NCBI GenBank assembly: GCA_963737835.1
Contig: CAVTUH010000001.1
Span: 868,001 to 932,000, forward strand
Source of the DNA: Palsa-1248 sp963737835
Lineage (GTDB): Bacteria; Gemmatimonadota; Gemmatimonadetes; Gemmatimonadales; Gemmatimonadaceae
DNA length: 64,000 nucleotides
Reading direction: 5' to 3'
Positions 8,160-17,525 of this stretch are shown here, in pieces. Within the stretch, counting starts at the first letter, position 1, and each line of letters starts with the position of its first letter. The notes under the pieces were generated by a model that was given only the letters and a program-made list of their open reading frames with translations, made no database searches and was not told where the DNA came from. The position numbers were made by a program, and so were the translations under genes.

Positions 8160-9119
8160 ATGGCGCGCGATGTGAGTGGGACCCTACGGGCCTCGTGCTG
8201 GGGGTCGCTCACGGTCGGCGCCCGGTACCGGCTGATGGCGTGTCTTGCGGTCCTGGCATTCGGAACCGTCTCGCAGCGCGTGGCTGCGCAGCCCGGCCCT
8301 GTGTCCAATCCCTCGAGCACGTGCATGCCTGCGGTCGACACCATGCACGACTCGGTGTACGTCGTGCTCGCCGCATCACCGCGCCACGCCGGACTCGCTC
8401 CCACCGAGTTGTTGCCGGCGCTGCGAGGAATCGCCTGGCGAGCGCACATCAGCGGCATCGGCCGGATTTCCCTCACGGGCTTGCCGAGCCCCGGCCTGCT
8501 CGACCTCCGCACTGGGGTGGCCGCCCATTCGCTACCGGCGGAATTCGCGACGGTCCCCGGCGAGTATGCATTCACGCTGCATCGTGATGCGTCCGTCAGC
8601 CACATCCGCGTCATCACTCCCGCGCGCGTGCGGCACCTCGACACGGCGATCACGGTGGGATTCGTGCGGATCGACACAGCTCCGGCCGAACGTATCGCGC
8701 TCCTCGAGCAAGAAACGGCACCGCTCTACCCGGCGAGCGTCGCCGACGATACGCTGCCCCTGAGGATCCGTTTCTCGGTTGGTCCGGACACGACCGGAGC
8801 GAACGTGCTGTTTGCGGTCCGTGAAATCGCCCTCCTGCACCTCGATCGTGAGGCGGCGCCCGCGCCTGACAACCCTCGTCCCGTGTATCCGCCGGGACAC
8901 CACTCCAAGATCGATACGGTGCTCGTGCAGTTCGGCGTCACACCCGACGGACGGGTCGACATGCCATTGGTGCAGCCGATACGAGCCTGGGCCCAACCGC
9001 TCCTCGATGCCGTCGTCGCGATTCTCCCGCGCCTGCGTTACACGCCCGCGCTCGCGGGGGGATGTCCGGTACGGACCGTGCTGCTGCAACCCTTTATCAT
9101 GCGACCCGACACCCACTAG
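8160..9119 (+). CDS. secreted protein with TonB-C-like C-terminal domain
   Basis: About 319 aa. From ATG 8160 the N-terminus gives a signal peptide (RYRLMACLAVLAFGTVSQRVAAQ). The last 90 residues (IDTVLVQFGVTPDGRVDMPLVQPIR, then FIMRP) resemble the TonB C-terminal fold seen in energy-transducer-like proteins. No proline-rich spacer or N-terminal membrane anchor typical of true TonB is present, so a structural or envelope role is more likely than energy transduction. The frame extends upstream to 8031, but that part overlaps the zinc-ribbon gene; ATG 8160 with GGCGGGG just upstream is preferred. The central domain is not recognised. Confidence 0.65.
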   Translation: MARDVSGTLRASCWGSLTVGARYRLMACLAVLAFGTVSQRVAAQPGPVSNPSSTCMPAVDTMHDSVYVVLAASPRHAGLAPTELLPALRGIAWRAHISGIGRISLTGLPSPGLLDLRTGVAAHSLPAEFATVPGEYAFTLHRDASVSHIRVITPARVRHLDTAITVGFVRIDTAPAERIALLEQETAPLYPASVADDTLPLRIRFSVGPDTTGANVLFAVREIALLHLDREAAPAPDNPRPVYPPGHHSKIDTVLVQFGVTPDGRVDMPLVQPIRAWAQPLLDAVVAILPRLRYTPALAGGCPVRTVLLQPFIMRPDTH

Positions 9120-9189
9120 CATTCCAAGCCGGTCCGCGAAGGTCGCACGCCTTTTCCCGGAGCGCCGGAGCTCATCCGAGTGACCTGTC

Positions 9190-12087
9190 GTGAATCGCCC
9201 TGATCTGGCTGAGCACCTCCAGGCCGTCCTCGGCGATGCCTACCGCGTAGACCGCGAGCTCGCACCGGGCGGTATGAGTCGCCTGTTCGTGGCTACCGAG
9301 CGTTCGCTCGATCGCTAGGTCGTCGTGAAGGTTCTGCCGCCGGATCTGGCCAGCGACGTCAGCGCGGCACGCTTTCAGCGCGAAGTCACGCTGACCGCCC
9401 AACTACAGCACCCGCACATTCTCCCGATCCTCGCAGCAGGCGCCAAGGACGGGCTGCTGTACTACATCACGCCGTGGGTTGCCGGGGAGTCGTTGCGACA
9501 GCGCCTCAACCGGGAGCACCGGTTGCCGGTTGGTGACGCGGTCAGGATTCTGACGGAGGTCGCTGACGCGCTCGCCAAAGCGCACACGGGCGGGTTCGTC
9601 CACCGCGACGTCAAGCCCGAGAACATCCTCCTGCAGGACGGGCACGCGCTACTGGCCGACTTTGGTGTCGCGCGCGCGCTCGCGCAGGCGACGAACAATC
9701 CTCGCCTCACGGCAACCGGAATGGTACCTGGGACACCGGCATACATGGCCCCCGAGCAGCTCGCCGGCGAGGATCACGTCGATGCCCGCGCCGATATCTA
9801 TGCGCTCGCCGTCGTGGGGTTCGAGATGCTGGCCGGTGAGTCTCCTTTTTCTGGGACGACGCCGCAGGCCGTTGCCGCAGCGCACTTCACCGGGTCGCCG
9901 CCATCGATCTCAAACGTGCGTCCCGATGTGCCCAGACCCATCGCCAGTGTGATCGCGCGAGCACTCGCCCGGGAGCCGGGCGATCGTTTTGCGACGGCTG
10001 CAGAGTTCCGCGATGCACTCGCGCGGGGACCACGCCTCCCGGCCGGTCGGCGGTGGTGGCCCGCCGCGGCGATTCTGGCCGGCACCGCAGTGCTCGTCCT
10101 GTTCGGGTGGCTGTGGAATCGCAGACGCGCGGTTGCACTTCCGCCGGATCGCAATCTGATTGCGATCGAGCCGTTCGTCGTTCTCGAGCCGTCGTTGGGG
10201 GTATGGCGGGAAGGCATGGTCGATGTGCTCGCGCGCAATCTGGACGGCGCGGGCCCCTTGCGCGTGGTCGCACCCGCCGTCGTGATCCGCCGAGCGAGCA
10301 CGGGCAACGCGACCCCGCTCGACCTCGCCCGTGCGTTCGGCGCGGGACTCGCTGTGACCGGTCAGTTGGAACAGTCGGGGCGCGATTCAGTCCGCCTCTC
10401 GGCAACCGTCGCGGACGCGACGGACGGGAGGGCGCTCGACGAAATCATGGTCCGCGGCTCGAATGAGCACATGGATTGGCTGACGGATTCGATCACCGTC
10501 GGCGTGCTGCGGTCCATCGCCCGCCGGCAATCGGTGGGCGTGGCGCGCGGCTCACTCGCTGGCGCGCGCTCGCTCCCGGCGCTCAGGGCGTTGCTGGAGG
10601 CGGAGCAGGCGTTTCGACGCGGCGCCTGGGACTCGGCGCAGCAAGCCGCAGAGCACGCCATCGAGATCGACAGCAACTTCGCGCTCGCCTACTACTGGGC
10701 GAGCTTTGCGCGCGGCTGGTCCCACACCGCAGGCGATTCGCTTTCCGTCGTTTATGGAGAGCGCGCACAGGCGCTCAATCACGGGCTCTCCCCGCGTGAC
10801 AGTTTCCTGATCGCGTCGAACAAGATGATGGATGACCCAGATCATTGCGACGTGCCGGCGCTGCTCGCCGCAGGTAGCGCGAGCGTCGTCCGGTATCCTG
10901 ACGATCCCCAGATCTGGAACAACCTCGGCGAGATTCGCGAGCACTGCGGCGTAGGCATGCGCACCGGGGTGAGCGCTCGAGCGACGCTCGATCCGTTCGC
11001 GCGCGCGATCGCGCTCGACTCCAGCTTCGCGCCGGCGTACGTTCACTCGGTCCAGCTGGCCCTCGAGGCAGAAGGCATCGACGCCGGCTTGCGGTATGCC
11101 CGCCGATACCTTGCGTTGAACGCGGCGGATGCCAACGAGCCGCTCGCGCGTCTCGTGATCGCACGCCTCGGTCGTCCTCCGGATTCTATCGCCGCGCGTC
11201 GTGTCGCCGACAGCGCTACCCCACAAGGACTCGGTATGGCAGCGGTTGCCCTAAGTGTGGTTCCCGACTCTGGCGGGACCGAAAGGTGGCTTGGCCAGAC
11301 CCTCGCCCGTCGCATCGGTTTGATGACACCGGTGTGGCCGGCTCCCCAAAACCAAGGCCCTCCATCTGCGGCCTTCATCCTGGATGGACTCTTCCGCCGC
11401 GGGCATCTGCACCAGGCGTGGTCCAACATCTCGGGCTTCGCGGGAGGCCGTAGCCTGTCTGCGGTCCTGAACGGTCCGGCGACGATTCTGCTCAGCCTCG
11501 CGGAGCTAAACGTCATGCCGACGGCCATCGTCGACAGCGTGCTTCGGACGGACTACAACATGAAGCATGGATGGTCGCGAATCGGCCTGCGCTGGTGGGC
11601 AGAGCGAGGCGATACGGTCGATCTCGTGCGGTTTCTCGCCGTGCGCGGTGCGCGAGTTGGGCACGCGGATTCGATGGATCTGCAACCGGCCGCATACGAC
11701 GCTGCGGCGATCCGAGGCTATCTCGCGCTGGCCCGACACGACACGGCGGATGCGCTTCGCCGCTTCGGATCCCTTCCGGACACGTTGTGCGGCGGCCGGT
11801 GTCTGCTCGACGCCATCACGTTCGCCGAGCTGCTGGCGGGACACGGACGAGCCGCCGCGGCCGACTCCCTGCTCGACCGGCGCTATACGATCATGGTGGG
11901 CAGTGGCGGAATGTACGTCCTGCAGCAACTGGCGCTCGCGCGCGCCGCGGCTCGTTCCGGCGATGACCGAACCGCGCGGGACGCCTACGAGCGCGTGGCC
12001 GACTTCTGGGCTGCGGGCGATCCCGAGTTGCAGCCATTCGTGACGGAGGCCCGCACTGAGCTCGCTCGACTTTCTCACCCACGATGA
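9190..12087 (+). pseudogene. membrane Ser/Thr protein kinase broken by in-frame amber codon
   Basis: Read as one frame from GTG 9190 this is a 965-codon Ser/Thr kinase. Its glycine-rich loop (LAPGGMSRLFVA) is followed by TAG at 9316-9318 and then by the invariant Lys (VVVKVLP, AAG at 9328). The rest of the kinase is intact: HRDVKPENIL at 9601, DFGVA at 9658, MAPEQL in the activation segment. A transmembrane helix (AAILAGTAVLVLFGWLW) follows, then a long extracytoplasmic part with TPR-like helices, an architecture common in Gemmatimonadota-type genomes. A CAG to TAG transition explains the stop. Translation from GTG 9325 would give a protein without the ATP-binding loop. It is a pseudogene, a read-through gene or a base error; the sequence cannot decide. 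Confidence 0.85.
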
Positions 12088-12111
12088 CTGACGAGGGTTG
12101 CCGCTTCCGCC

Positions 12112-13770
12112 ATGCGATCGGAATGTGATGCCGTCGTGGTCGGCGCTGGGTTAGCCGGCCTCGTCGCCGCCGCAGAACTCGCTGCGGCAGGCCGCCGGGT
12201 CGTCATCGTCGACCAGGAATCCGAAGCAGCGCTCGGCGGCCAAGCCTTCTGGTCCCTTGGCGGACTGTTTCTCGTCAACTCGCCTGAGCAGCGCCGACTT
12301 GGTGTTCGCGACACCCCAGAGCTGGCGCTGCAAGACTGGCTGGGCTCGGCGGCCTTTGATCGTCACGAGGACGTCTGGCCGCGTCGATGGGCCGAGGCGT
12401 ACGTCGCATGGGCGTCCGGAGAGAAGCGCGCCTGGGTACGGGCGCTTGGCGTGCGATTCTTCCCAGTGGTTGGCTGGGCAGAGCGCGGCGGCGGGCTGGC
12501 CACACAACACGGGAACTCGGTGCCGCGCTTCCACATCGCCTGGGGAACGGGACCCGGGGTGCTCGAGCCCTTCGTCCGCCTCGTGCGTGAGGCGGAACAA
12601 CGCGGCCGGATCACTTTGCGATTTCGTCATCGCGTCACGGGATTGGCGCTGACCAATGGCGCGATCGATGGCGTGCGGGGCGAGGTTCTCGAGGCGAGCG
12701 ACGTCGCACGCGGCGCACCCAGCTCCCGCGTGGCCGTTGGAGACTTCGAGATGCGGGCTCAGGCCGTGATCGTCGCGTCCGGCGGCATCGGCGGCAACCA
12801 CGACCTGGTGCGCGCGTGCTGGCCTGCCCGGCTCGGAACAGCGCCCGCGCGTATGCTGTGCGGCGTCCCAGCCTCGGTCGACGGGCAGATGCTCGCGATC
12901 ACGGAAGCCGCAGGCGGCTCGGTCATCAATCGGGACCGGATGTGGCACTACGTCGAGGGCGTCGAGAACTGGAGTCCGATCTGGCCGCGCCACGGCATCC
13001 GGATCCTCGCCGGACCCTCTTCCATCTGGCTCGACGCGCGCGGCAATCGTCTCCCCGCGCCCCTCTTCCCGGGCTTCGACACGCTCGGCACGCTCGCTTA
13101 TTTGCGAACCGTTGGCTTCGACCACTCGTGGCTGATTCTCTCGCAAAAGATCCTCGTGCGGGAGTTCGGACTCTCCGGCTCCGAGCAGAATCCCGACATC
13201 ACAAGCCGCAGTTGGCGTCAAGTGCTGGGCGGGAGGCGAGGAGGTAACGCGCCGGGTCCCGTCGAAGCCTTCAGGCGCCAGGGCGTCGACTTCATCGTCG
13301 AGCGCCGGCTGACAGACCTTGTCCGCGGCATGAACACGCTCGTCGGCGCGCCACTGCTCGACGCAGAACAGATTGAGGACATCATTCGGGCTCGGGACCG
13401 CGAGGTAGCGAATGCATTCGCCAAGGACGCACAGATCGTCGCACTCCGTTCAGCGCGACAATATTGGGGCGACCGTCTCACTCGCACCGCCGCTCCGCAT
13501 CGCATACTCGACCCGGAGGCGGGTCCGCTGATCGCGGTCAGGCTCTGGGTGTTGACCCGCAAGACGCTTGGGGGATTACAGACCGACTTGTCGAGTCGCG
13601 TCCTGGCACCGACCGGCACTCCGATCGCAGGTCTCTACGCCGCGGGAGAGGTAGCCGGGTTCGGAGGGGGCGGGATGCACGGGTACCGTGCGCTCGAAGG
13701 CAGCTTTCTCGGCGGCTGCCTGTTTTCCGGTCGTGCCGCCGGGATTGCCGCAGCGGCTGCGGTCGGATGA
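12112..13770 (+). CDS. FAD-binding dehydrogenase (fumarate reductase/ketosteroid dehydrogenase type)
   Basis: A 552-aa flavoprotein of the FAD-binding-2 family. The N-terminal dinucleotide motif is VVVGAGLAGLVAAAELAAAG, with an acidic VIVDQE strand end. The C-terminal FAD motif (GLYAAGEVAGFGGGGMHGYRALEGSFLGG) is intact. The stretch SLGGLFLVNSPEQRRLGVRD and the GNSVPRFHIAWGTGPG region match a subfamily annotated simply as FAD-binding dehydrogenase, related to 3-ketosteroid dehydrogenases and fumarate reductase subunit A. No signal peptide. The substrate cannot be read from sequence. It begins 24 bases after the kinase stop on the same strand, with a weak ribosome site. Confidence 0.88.
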   Translation: MRSECDAVVVGAGLAGLVAAAELAAAGRRVVIVDQESEAALGGQAFWSLGGLFLVNSPEQRRLGVRDTPELALQDWLGSAAFDRHEDVWPRRWAEAYVAWASGEKRAWVRALGVRFFPVVGWAERGGGLATQHGNSVPRFHIAWGTGPGVLEPFVRLVREAEQRGRITLRFRHRVTGLALTNGAIDGVRGEVLEASDVARGAPSSRVAVGDFEMRAQAVIVASGGIGGNHDLVRACWPARLGTAPARMLCGVPASVDGQMLAITEAAGGSVINRDRMWHYVEGVENWSPIWPRHGIRILAGPSSIWLDARGNRLPAPLFPGFDTLGTLAYLRTVGFDHSWLILSQKILVREFGLSGSEQNPDITSRSWRQVLGGRRGGNAPGPVEAFRRQGVDFIVERRLTDLVRGMNTLVGAPLLDAEQIEDIIRARDREVANAFAKDAQIVALRSARQYWGDRLTRTAAPHRILDPEAGPLIAVRLWVLTRKTLGGLQTDLSSRVLAPTGTPIAGLYAAGEVAGFGGGGMHGYRALEGSFLGGCLFSGRAAGIAAAAAVG

Positions 13771-13793
13771 CTGGACGTCGCGGTTCCTGCAGC

Positions 13794-14462
13794 TTAATGC
13801 GAGGATGCCCCAGGTATCGCCTCGATCGCGCTGTCGGCCTGACGATAAATGGCGACCCGTCGCTCGAGCCATGTCATCTGATTGATCGAATTGATGCCGT
13901 CCACTTGTCGTTCGATCCGCAGCCGATCGTCAGGCGACACCGTCGCGTGCTGAGCCGAATCGAAAATGCGCGAGATCCGGAGGAGAACGGCGTGGTGCAG
14001 GCTGTCGGCGATGCTCAGTTCCGATCGCCGCCACTCTTCGATCAAGTAGCGTTCCGTTTCGACCTCGGACGCGGCGGAGCCGGGACTGGCGGGCATGACG
14101 GTCACATCGCCATGCGATTCGCCGGTCGTCGCAGCAGCTGCGACTGGCGCGGCCGCACTAGCCTCGACCGCCGCCCCGGCCAGCGGGTGACGTCTTCGAC
14201 TCAGGTGCGACTCGAGTGTGTCGATGCGCGATCGCGCCGTACCCGCCCACTCCGCCGGCCCTTTCCGCTGGAGCGAATTTCTGCAGCCGAGCCAGCAACG
14301 CGGGATCGCGACGACTGTGTCGGGGGCGGTCGAACCGACGGGTCCGTTGGTGGTACCGACCGACGGCGACGCTGCCGGGCGACTCACAGTATCGGCCCTT
14401 TGCGCTCGCGCCTGCACGGCGCCCAGAAGCAGGATGCTTGCGACGAGTCCACAGAGCTTCAT
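13794..14462 (-). CDS. secreted CWLGC-motif protein of unknown function, copy 1
   Basis: About 222 aa from ATG 14462, giving a clear signal peptide (MKLCGLVASILLLGAVQARAQ); the frame is open 12 codons further upstream. The mature protein has IPRCWLGCRNS and KGPAEWAG near the N-terminus, a low-complexity Ala/Pro linker and a helical C-terminal domain. That domain begins RYLIEEWRRSELSIADSLHH and includes DRLRIERQVDGINSINQ and WLERR. A second gene at 24827-25519 has the same order of motifs, so this is a duplicated family. The Cys pair could form a disulfide or bind a metal. I do not recognise the family. The gene converges on the FAD dehydrogenase gene with a 23-bp gap. Confidence 0.75.
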   Translation of the reverse strand: MKLCGLVASILLLGAVQARAQRADTVSRPAASPSVGTTNGPVGSTAPDTVVAIPRCWLGCRNSLQRKGPAEWAGTARSRIDTLESHLSRRRHPLAGAAVEASAAAPVAAAATTGESHGDVTVMPASPGSAASEVETERYLIEEWRRSELSIADSLHHAVLLRISRIFDSAQHATVSPDDRLRIERQVDGINSINQMTWLERRVAIYRQADSAIEAIPGASSH

Positions 14463-14702
14463 GACGCCTACGGATCCCCGACCAAGGCGTTGCCGCACAC
14501 GATGCGTCCGTAAGCTTCCAGCTTAACGCAATCGGCATGCGCCTCAGGTCATCAGACCTTGAGCTCATTGCGCCACTATCGCCGTGCGCTAGAAGCGGCT
14601 GATAGTCAGTGCCTATCGACCTGGTTCAGGCAAAGTATTGGACGCGCGATCAGTAGGCGCGTAGTGTTCAATACCCCAATCTTGAGCGCGAGGCATCGGG
14701 TT

Positions 14703-15503
14703 ATGGATCTCGGCTCCGACGTCATCATCAACGGCCGCAAGGTGAAGCAGCGCTCGGTGCAGCAGCAGGCACTGCAGCAGTACTCGCCGCGGGCGCGCGC
14801 CGCGCATCCGACCGCTCATCGGCTCGTCTTCTATGGTCTGTGCGTCGTGGGCGCCTTGATTGCGTTGGGTGCGCATCAGCACTACAAGCTCCTGGGCCAG
14901 TCGGCGCCTGCCCTCGTCAGCCTGCTTGCAGCTGGCGGCCTGGCTCTCATGCCGCTGCGCCCAATAATCGGCGGCATATTCCGCGTTGGAGGGGCGACCC
15001 TGCACATGTTTCATGGCTTGGGGGCGCTGCTCTTCGCCGGCCTTGCGTTCGGCGGCGTGTTCTCGGGCGCGCCGTTGGTGAGCCATGCTGCACTCGCGCC
15101 ATTCGCCATAATGGGAGCGGCGCAGGCACTCATGCATTCAACCCATCCGCGGAACGCCGCCCAGGCGGAGGCGATGCGCCGGTTCGCGACCAGCCTGCCG
15201 GAAGTCGAGCAATTCACCAAAAGTCAGGATCTCACCTCGCCTGCCAATGCTGCTCGAGCCGTATCCGTGCTCACCGACCTCGTCTCGAAGGCGCAAGCAC
15301 TCGGCGAGACCGAGCTGCAGGCCGATCCCGCCTTCCAGAGCGCCCTGAGCCGAGCGACGACGCGGTTTGGCTTGACGCTCGGTCTCGATACGATCAATCA
15401 GGCGATCAATCGCCTGGCGGCCAACCCTGCGGCGGCGACCGCTATCCCGGGCCTCCGCGCCCGACTCGCTGAGGCGCGCAAGACCGTCGCGACGGGTGCG
15501 TAG
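14703..15503 (+). CDS. small polytopic membrane protein, function unknown
   Basis: About 266 aa from ATG 14703; the frame opens at 14559 but the extra residues are basic and look non-coding. A polar N-terminus (LGSDVIINGRKVKQRSVQQQAL) precedes three or four hydrophobic segments: LVFYGLCVVGALIALGA, ALVSLLAAGGLALMPL, FHGLGALLFAGLAFGGVF and AALAPFAIMGAAQALM. The C-terminal third is soluble and Ala-rich. I know no homologue. It stands alone between a divergent CWLGC gene and a convergent hydrolase gene, 12 bp from the latter. Confidence 0.65.
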   Translation: MDLGSDVIINGRKVKQRSVQQQALQQYSPRARAAHPTAHRLVFYGLCVVGALIALGAHQHYKLLGQSAPALVSLLAAGGLALMPLRPIIGGIFRVGGATLHMFHGLGALLFAGLAFGGVFSGAPLVSHAALAPFAIMGAAQALMHSTHPRNAAQAEAMRRFATSLPEVEQFTKSQDLTSPANAARAVSVLTDLVSKAQALGETELQADPAFQSALSRATTRFGLTLGLDTINQAINRLAANPAAATAIPGLRARLAEARKTVATGA

Positions 15504-15514
15504 GTTTGGGCTGT

Positions 15515-16489
15515 CTAGTGGGGGCGCGGTCGTTCCACAAAGTCCACGATCGCCTCCACGAACCTCTGGCGTTCATTCTCCAGCAGACCGGCATGGTCGA
15601 CGCCCGGTAAGACGACAAACTCGCGATCCGATGTCCCCAGTCGGCCGAAGAACAACGCCTCGCCGTCGGGTACGTGGTTCGAGATGGGATCACGCTCCGC
15701 CATCAGCTCGAGTGTAGGCACGTGGACCGCGGCTGGATCCAGCGCATTGAATTCGCTCAGGCGGCGCCAGTCCGGTCTCACCGGCTGGGCGGCAAGGGCC
15801 GCTCGGACGTAGGCATCGTGGACGGCGGGGTCGGTCGCCGCAGGGGTGATGAAGTCTTCGCCAGCGGCGGTGGCGGTCGTCGCCGCACGCGGGGGTGGCC
15901 CGTGCATCGTGTCGGCAGGAACCGGTGTCGGAAAGGTGAAGTGCCCGAACAACACCAACGCCGACATGGCATCCGGCGCCCGCTGGGCAGCCAATTGGCC
16001 TACGATGGATCCCTGCGACCAGCCAAACAGGACGGGTGCGCCCGCCACACCGGAATGCTTGGCAACCCAGCGACACACCGTGATCGCATCTGCCGCCGCC
16101 CGATCTGGCGTGAGCCACCCGGATGAGTCGCGCGGTGTTGCACCATAGCCACGTGCATCGAGGGCGTACACCGCGAAACCCCGGGCGACCAACGCGTCCA
16201 TGAGCGACGCCGGATCACTCGCCACTTGCAGATCGAAGTCGGGGAGCGCAGGCCAGGTGCGGCCATGGAGGAGCAGGATGCTCCCGCGTGGCGCGGTCGG
16301 CCGTTTCTCCCACACAGTCAGCGGGTGGCCGTCGTCTGCGGCGACCGTGTGACGGACGGGTTGTTGTGCCCGAACCACCGGTACGACGCTTTGGAACAGG
16401 AGGCCGAGGACGGCCACGGCACAACGCGTCTGCCGATCCCATTCGCGTTCAGCGCGAAGGTCGCACGGATTGTTTCGCGAGTCAGTCAT
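15515..16489 (-). CDS. secreted alpha/beta hydrolase
   Basis: About 324 aa from ATG 16489. A hydrophobic export signal lies at about residues 20-45 (CAVAVLGLLFQSVVPVVRAQ). The fold is alpha/beta hydrolase: oxyanion region LLLHGRTWP, nucleophile elbow GWSQG with catalytic Ser, acid candidate in LMAERDPIS and catalytic His in GVDHAG. The substrate is unknown; the sequence suggests an esterase or peptidase-like enzyme in the cell envelope. It lies 110 bp downstream of the carbonic anhydrase gene on the same strand and may be the last gene of the long minus-strand run. Confidence 0.85.
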   Translation of the reverse strand: MTDSRNNPCDLRAEREWDRQTRCAVAVLGLLFQSVVPVVRAQQPVRHTVAADDGHPLTVWEKRPTAPRGSILLLHGRTWPALPDFDLQVASDPASLMDALVARGFAVYALDARGYGATPRDSSGWLTPDRAAADAITVCRWVAKHSGVAGAPVLFGWSQGSIVGQLAAQRAPDAMSALVLFGHFTFPTPVPADTMHGPPPRAATTATAAGEDFITPAATDPAVHDAYVRAALAAQPVRPDWRRLSEFNALDPAAVHVPTLELMAERDPISNHVPDGEALFFGRLGTSDREFVVLPGVDHAGLLENERQRFVEAIVDFVERPRPH

Positions 16490-16598
16490 TCGTATGTCGC
16501 CCGTCTGGGTTTGCTCGAGGCCCTGGCGAATTCGCAGGCCCAATCTAACCGCGGGACGATTCGTGGCGAGCCGCGTGTCGTGTGCCGTGTGTCCGGGT

Positions 16599-17387
16599 TC
16601 ACTCACGCTGTTGGACGACGCGCCCGTTGAGAGGCTGAAGCGGCCGCACGTCGTGCGGGTACAGGGTAGCGAACGCGCTGACCTGGTCGGAGGACAGGGT
16701 GACCGGAGCCTTGAGGACGTACCATGTCACACCCTCCCGGCATGGCGGTGCCGTGAGCGAGCCTTGATACACGTAGTAGGCAGCCCCGGACGGCAGGAGG
16801 CCAGCGGGATTGATCTCGACACCCGGAGCCGCCACCTCATCACCCGCTTTCTGCGGCATGTGTGCCCACAGTTGCTCGACGGTGGTGTTTGCGCGGCCAC
16901 TCGCGACCAGCACGGCGACGCCAACTATTCGTCCGTCGCTGGCGCGATGCATCAGGTGGATGACCATGTCGTACGGTTTCCCGTCGACGTACTCCTCGCT
17001 CGGGCAATGGAAGTGGAACTGGGTGAGCTCGTAGCGCGTGTCCCCCACCACGAGAACGTTGCCATTGCCGGCCGGGTAGTTCACACGAACGGTGTAACCA
17101 TTGTTGACAAAGTGCGCGAGCGGCGCGCCCTTGTATTCGAAGCGCAGGGCCGCGAGCCTCGCTTTGGTGGCACCGTGGATATCGATGGGAGACTGTTCCC
17201 TGCCGGTTTTACAGGTGGCATACTCGGGATCCAGATCTCCCCAATGGTCGGCGCCATGTGCGCCCTCGTAGCTCCATGGCGTGCGCCACTCGCTCTGCGC
17301 GGCAGGTGCGCTCTGCGCCGCCGATGTCACCGGCGCCAGCACCGGCGCGGCAACCAGCAGGCCGACTGCAGTCCAGGCATGTCTCAT
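16599..17387 (-). CDS. periplasmic alpha-carbonic anhydrase
   Basis: A 262-aa exported zinc enzyme that interconverts CO2 and bicarbonate. The signal peptide is MRHAWTAVGLLVAAPVLAPVTSAAQ. Zinc ligands are all visible: H125 and H127 in QFHFHCPSE and H144 in VIHLMH. The gatekeeper Glu131 and the Thr of SLTAPPC are also present. The outer-sphere Glu that normally precedes the third histidine by two positions is Val142, and the usual SEH is SEE; I recall such variants in some bacterial members, so loss of activity should not be assumed. The early motif KTGREQSPIDI is typical. ATG 17387 has GAGGA just upstream and is preferred over GTG 17405. Confidence 0.93.
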   Translation of the reverse strand: MRHAWTAVGLLVAAPVLAPVTSAAQSAPAAQSEWRTPWSYEGAHGADHWGDLDPEYATCKTGREQSPIDIHGATKARLAALRFEYKGAPLAHFVNNGYTVRVNYPAGNGNVLVVGDTRYELTQFHFHCPSEEYVDGKPYDMVIHLMHRASDGRIVGVAVLVASGRANTTVEQLWAHMPQKAGDEVAAPGVEINPAGLLPSGAAYYVYQGSLTAPPCREGVTWYVLKAPVTLSSDQVSAFATLYPHDVRPLQPLNGRVVQQRE

Positions 17388-17525
17388 CGCGTCCTCGCGG
17401 TCCACGCAGCTGCGTGACAGGGGGTTTCACGACGCTCGTCGTACCACGCAAAAGAACGTATCCCGAGACGGACCATGACACTTCGCTGTGGACCCAATAA
17501 TGGATGTCGCGCCGCGGTCGCGGGC

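Noticed and set aside
12151..13221. Long minus-strand open frame opposite the FAD dehydrogenase
   Set aside because: No motifs, His/Arg/Pro-rich shadow composition, while the plus strand carries intact FAD motifs.
16470..17417. Plus-strand open frame opposite the carbonic anhydrase
   Set aside because: The minus strand encodes an intact alpha-carbonic anhydrase with zinc ligands; the plus frame has no features.
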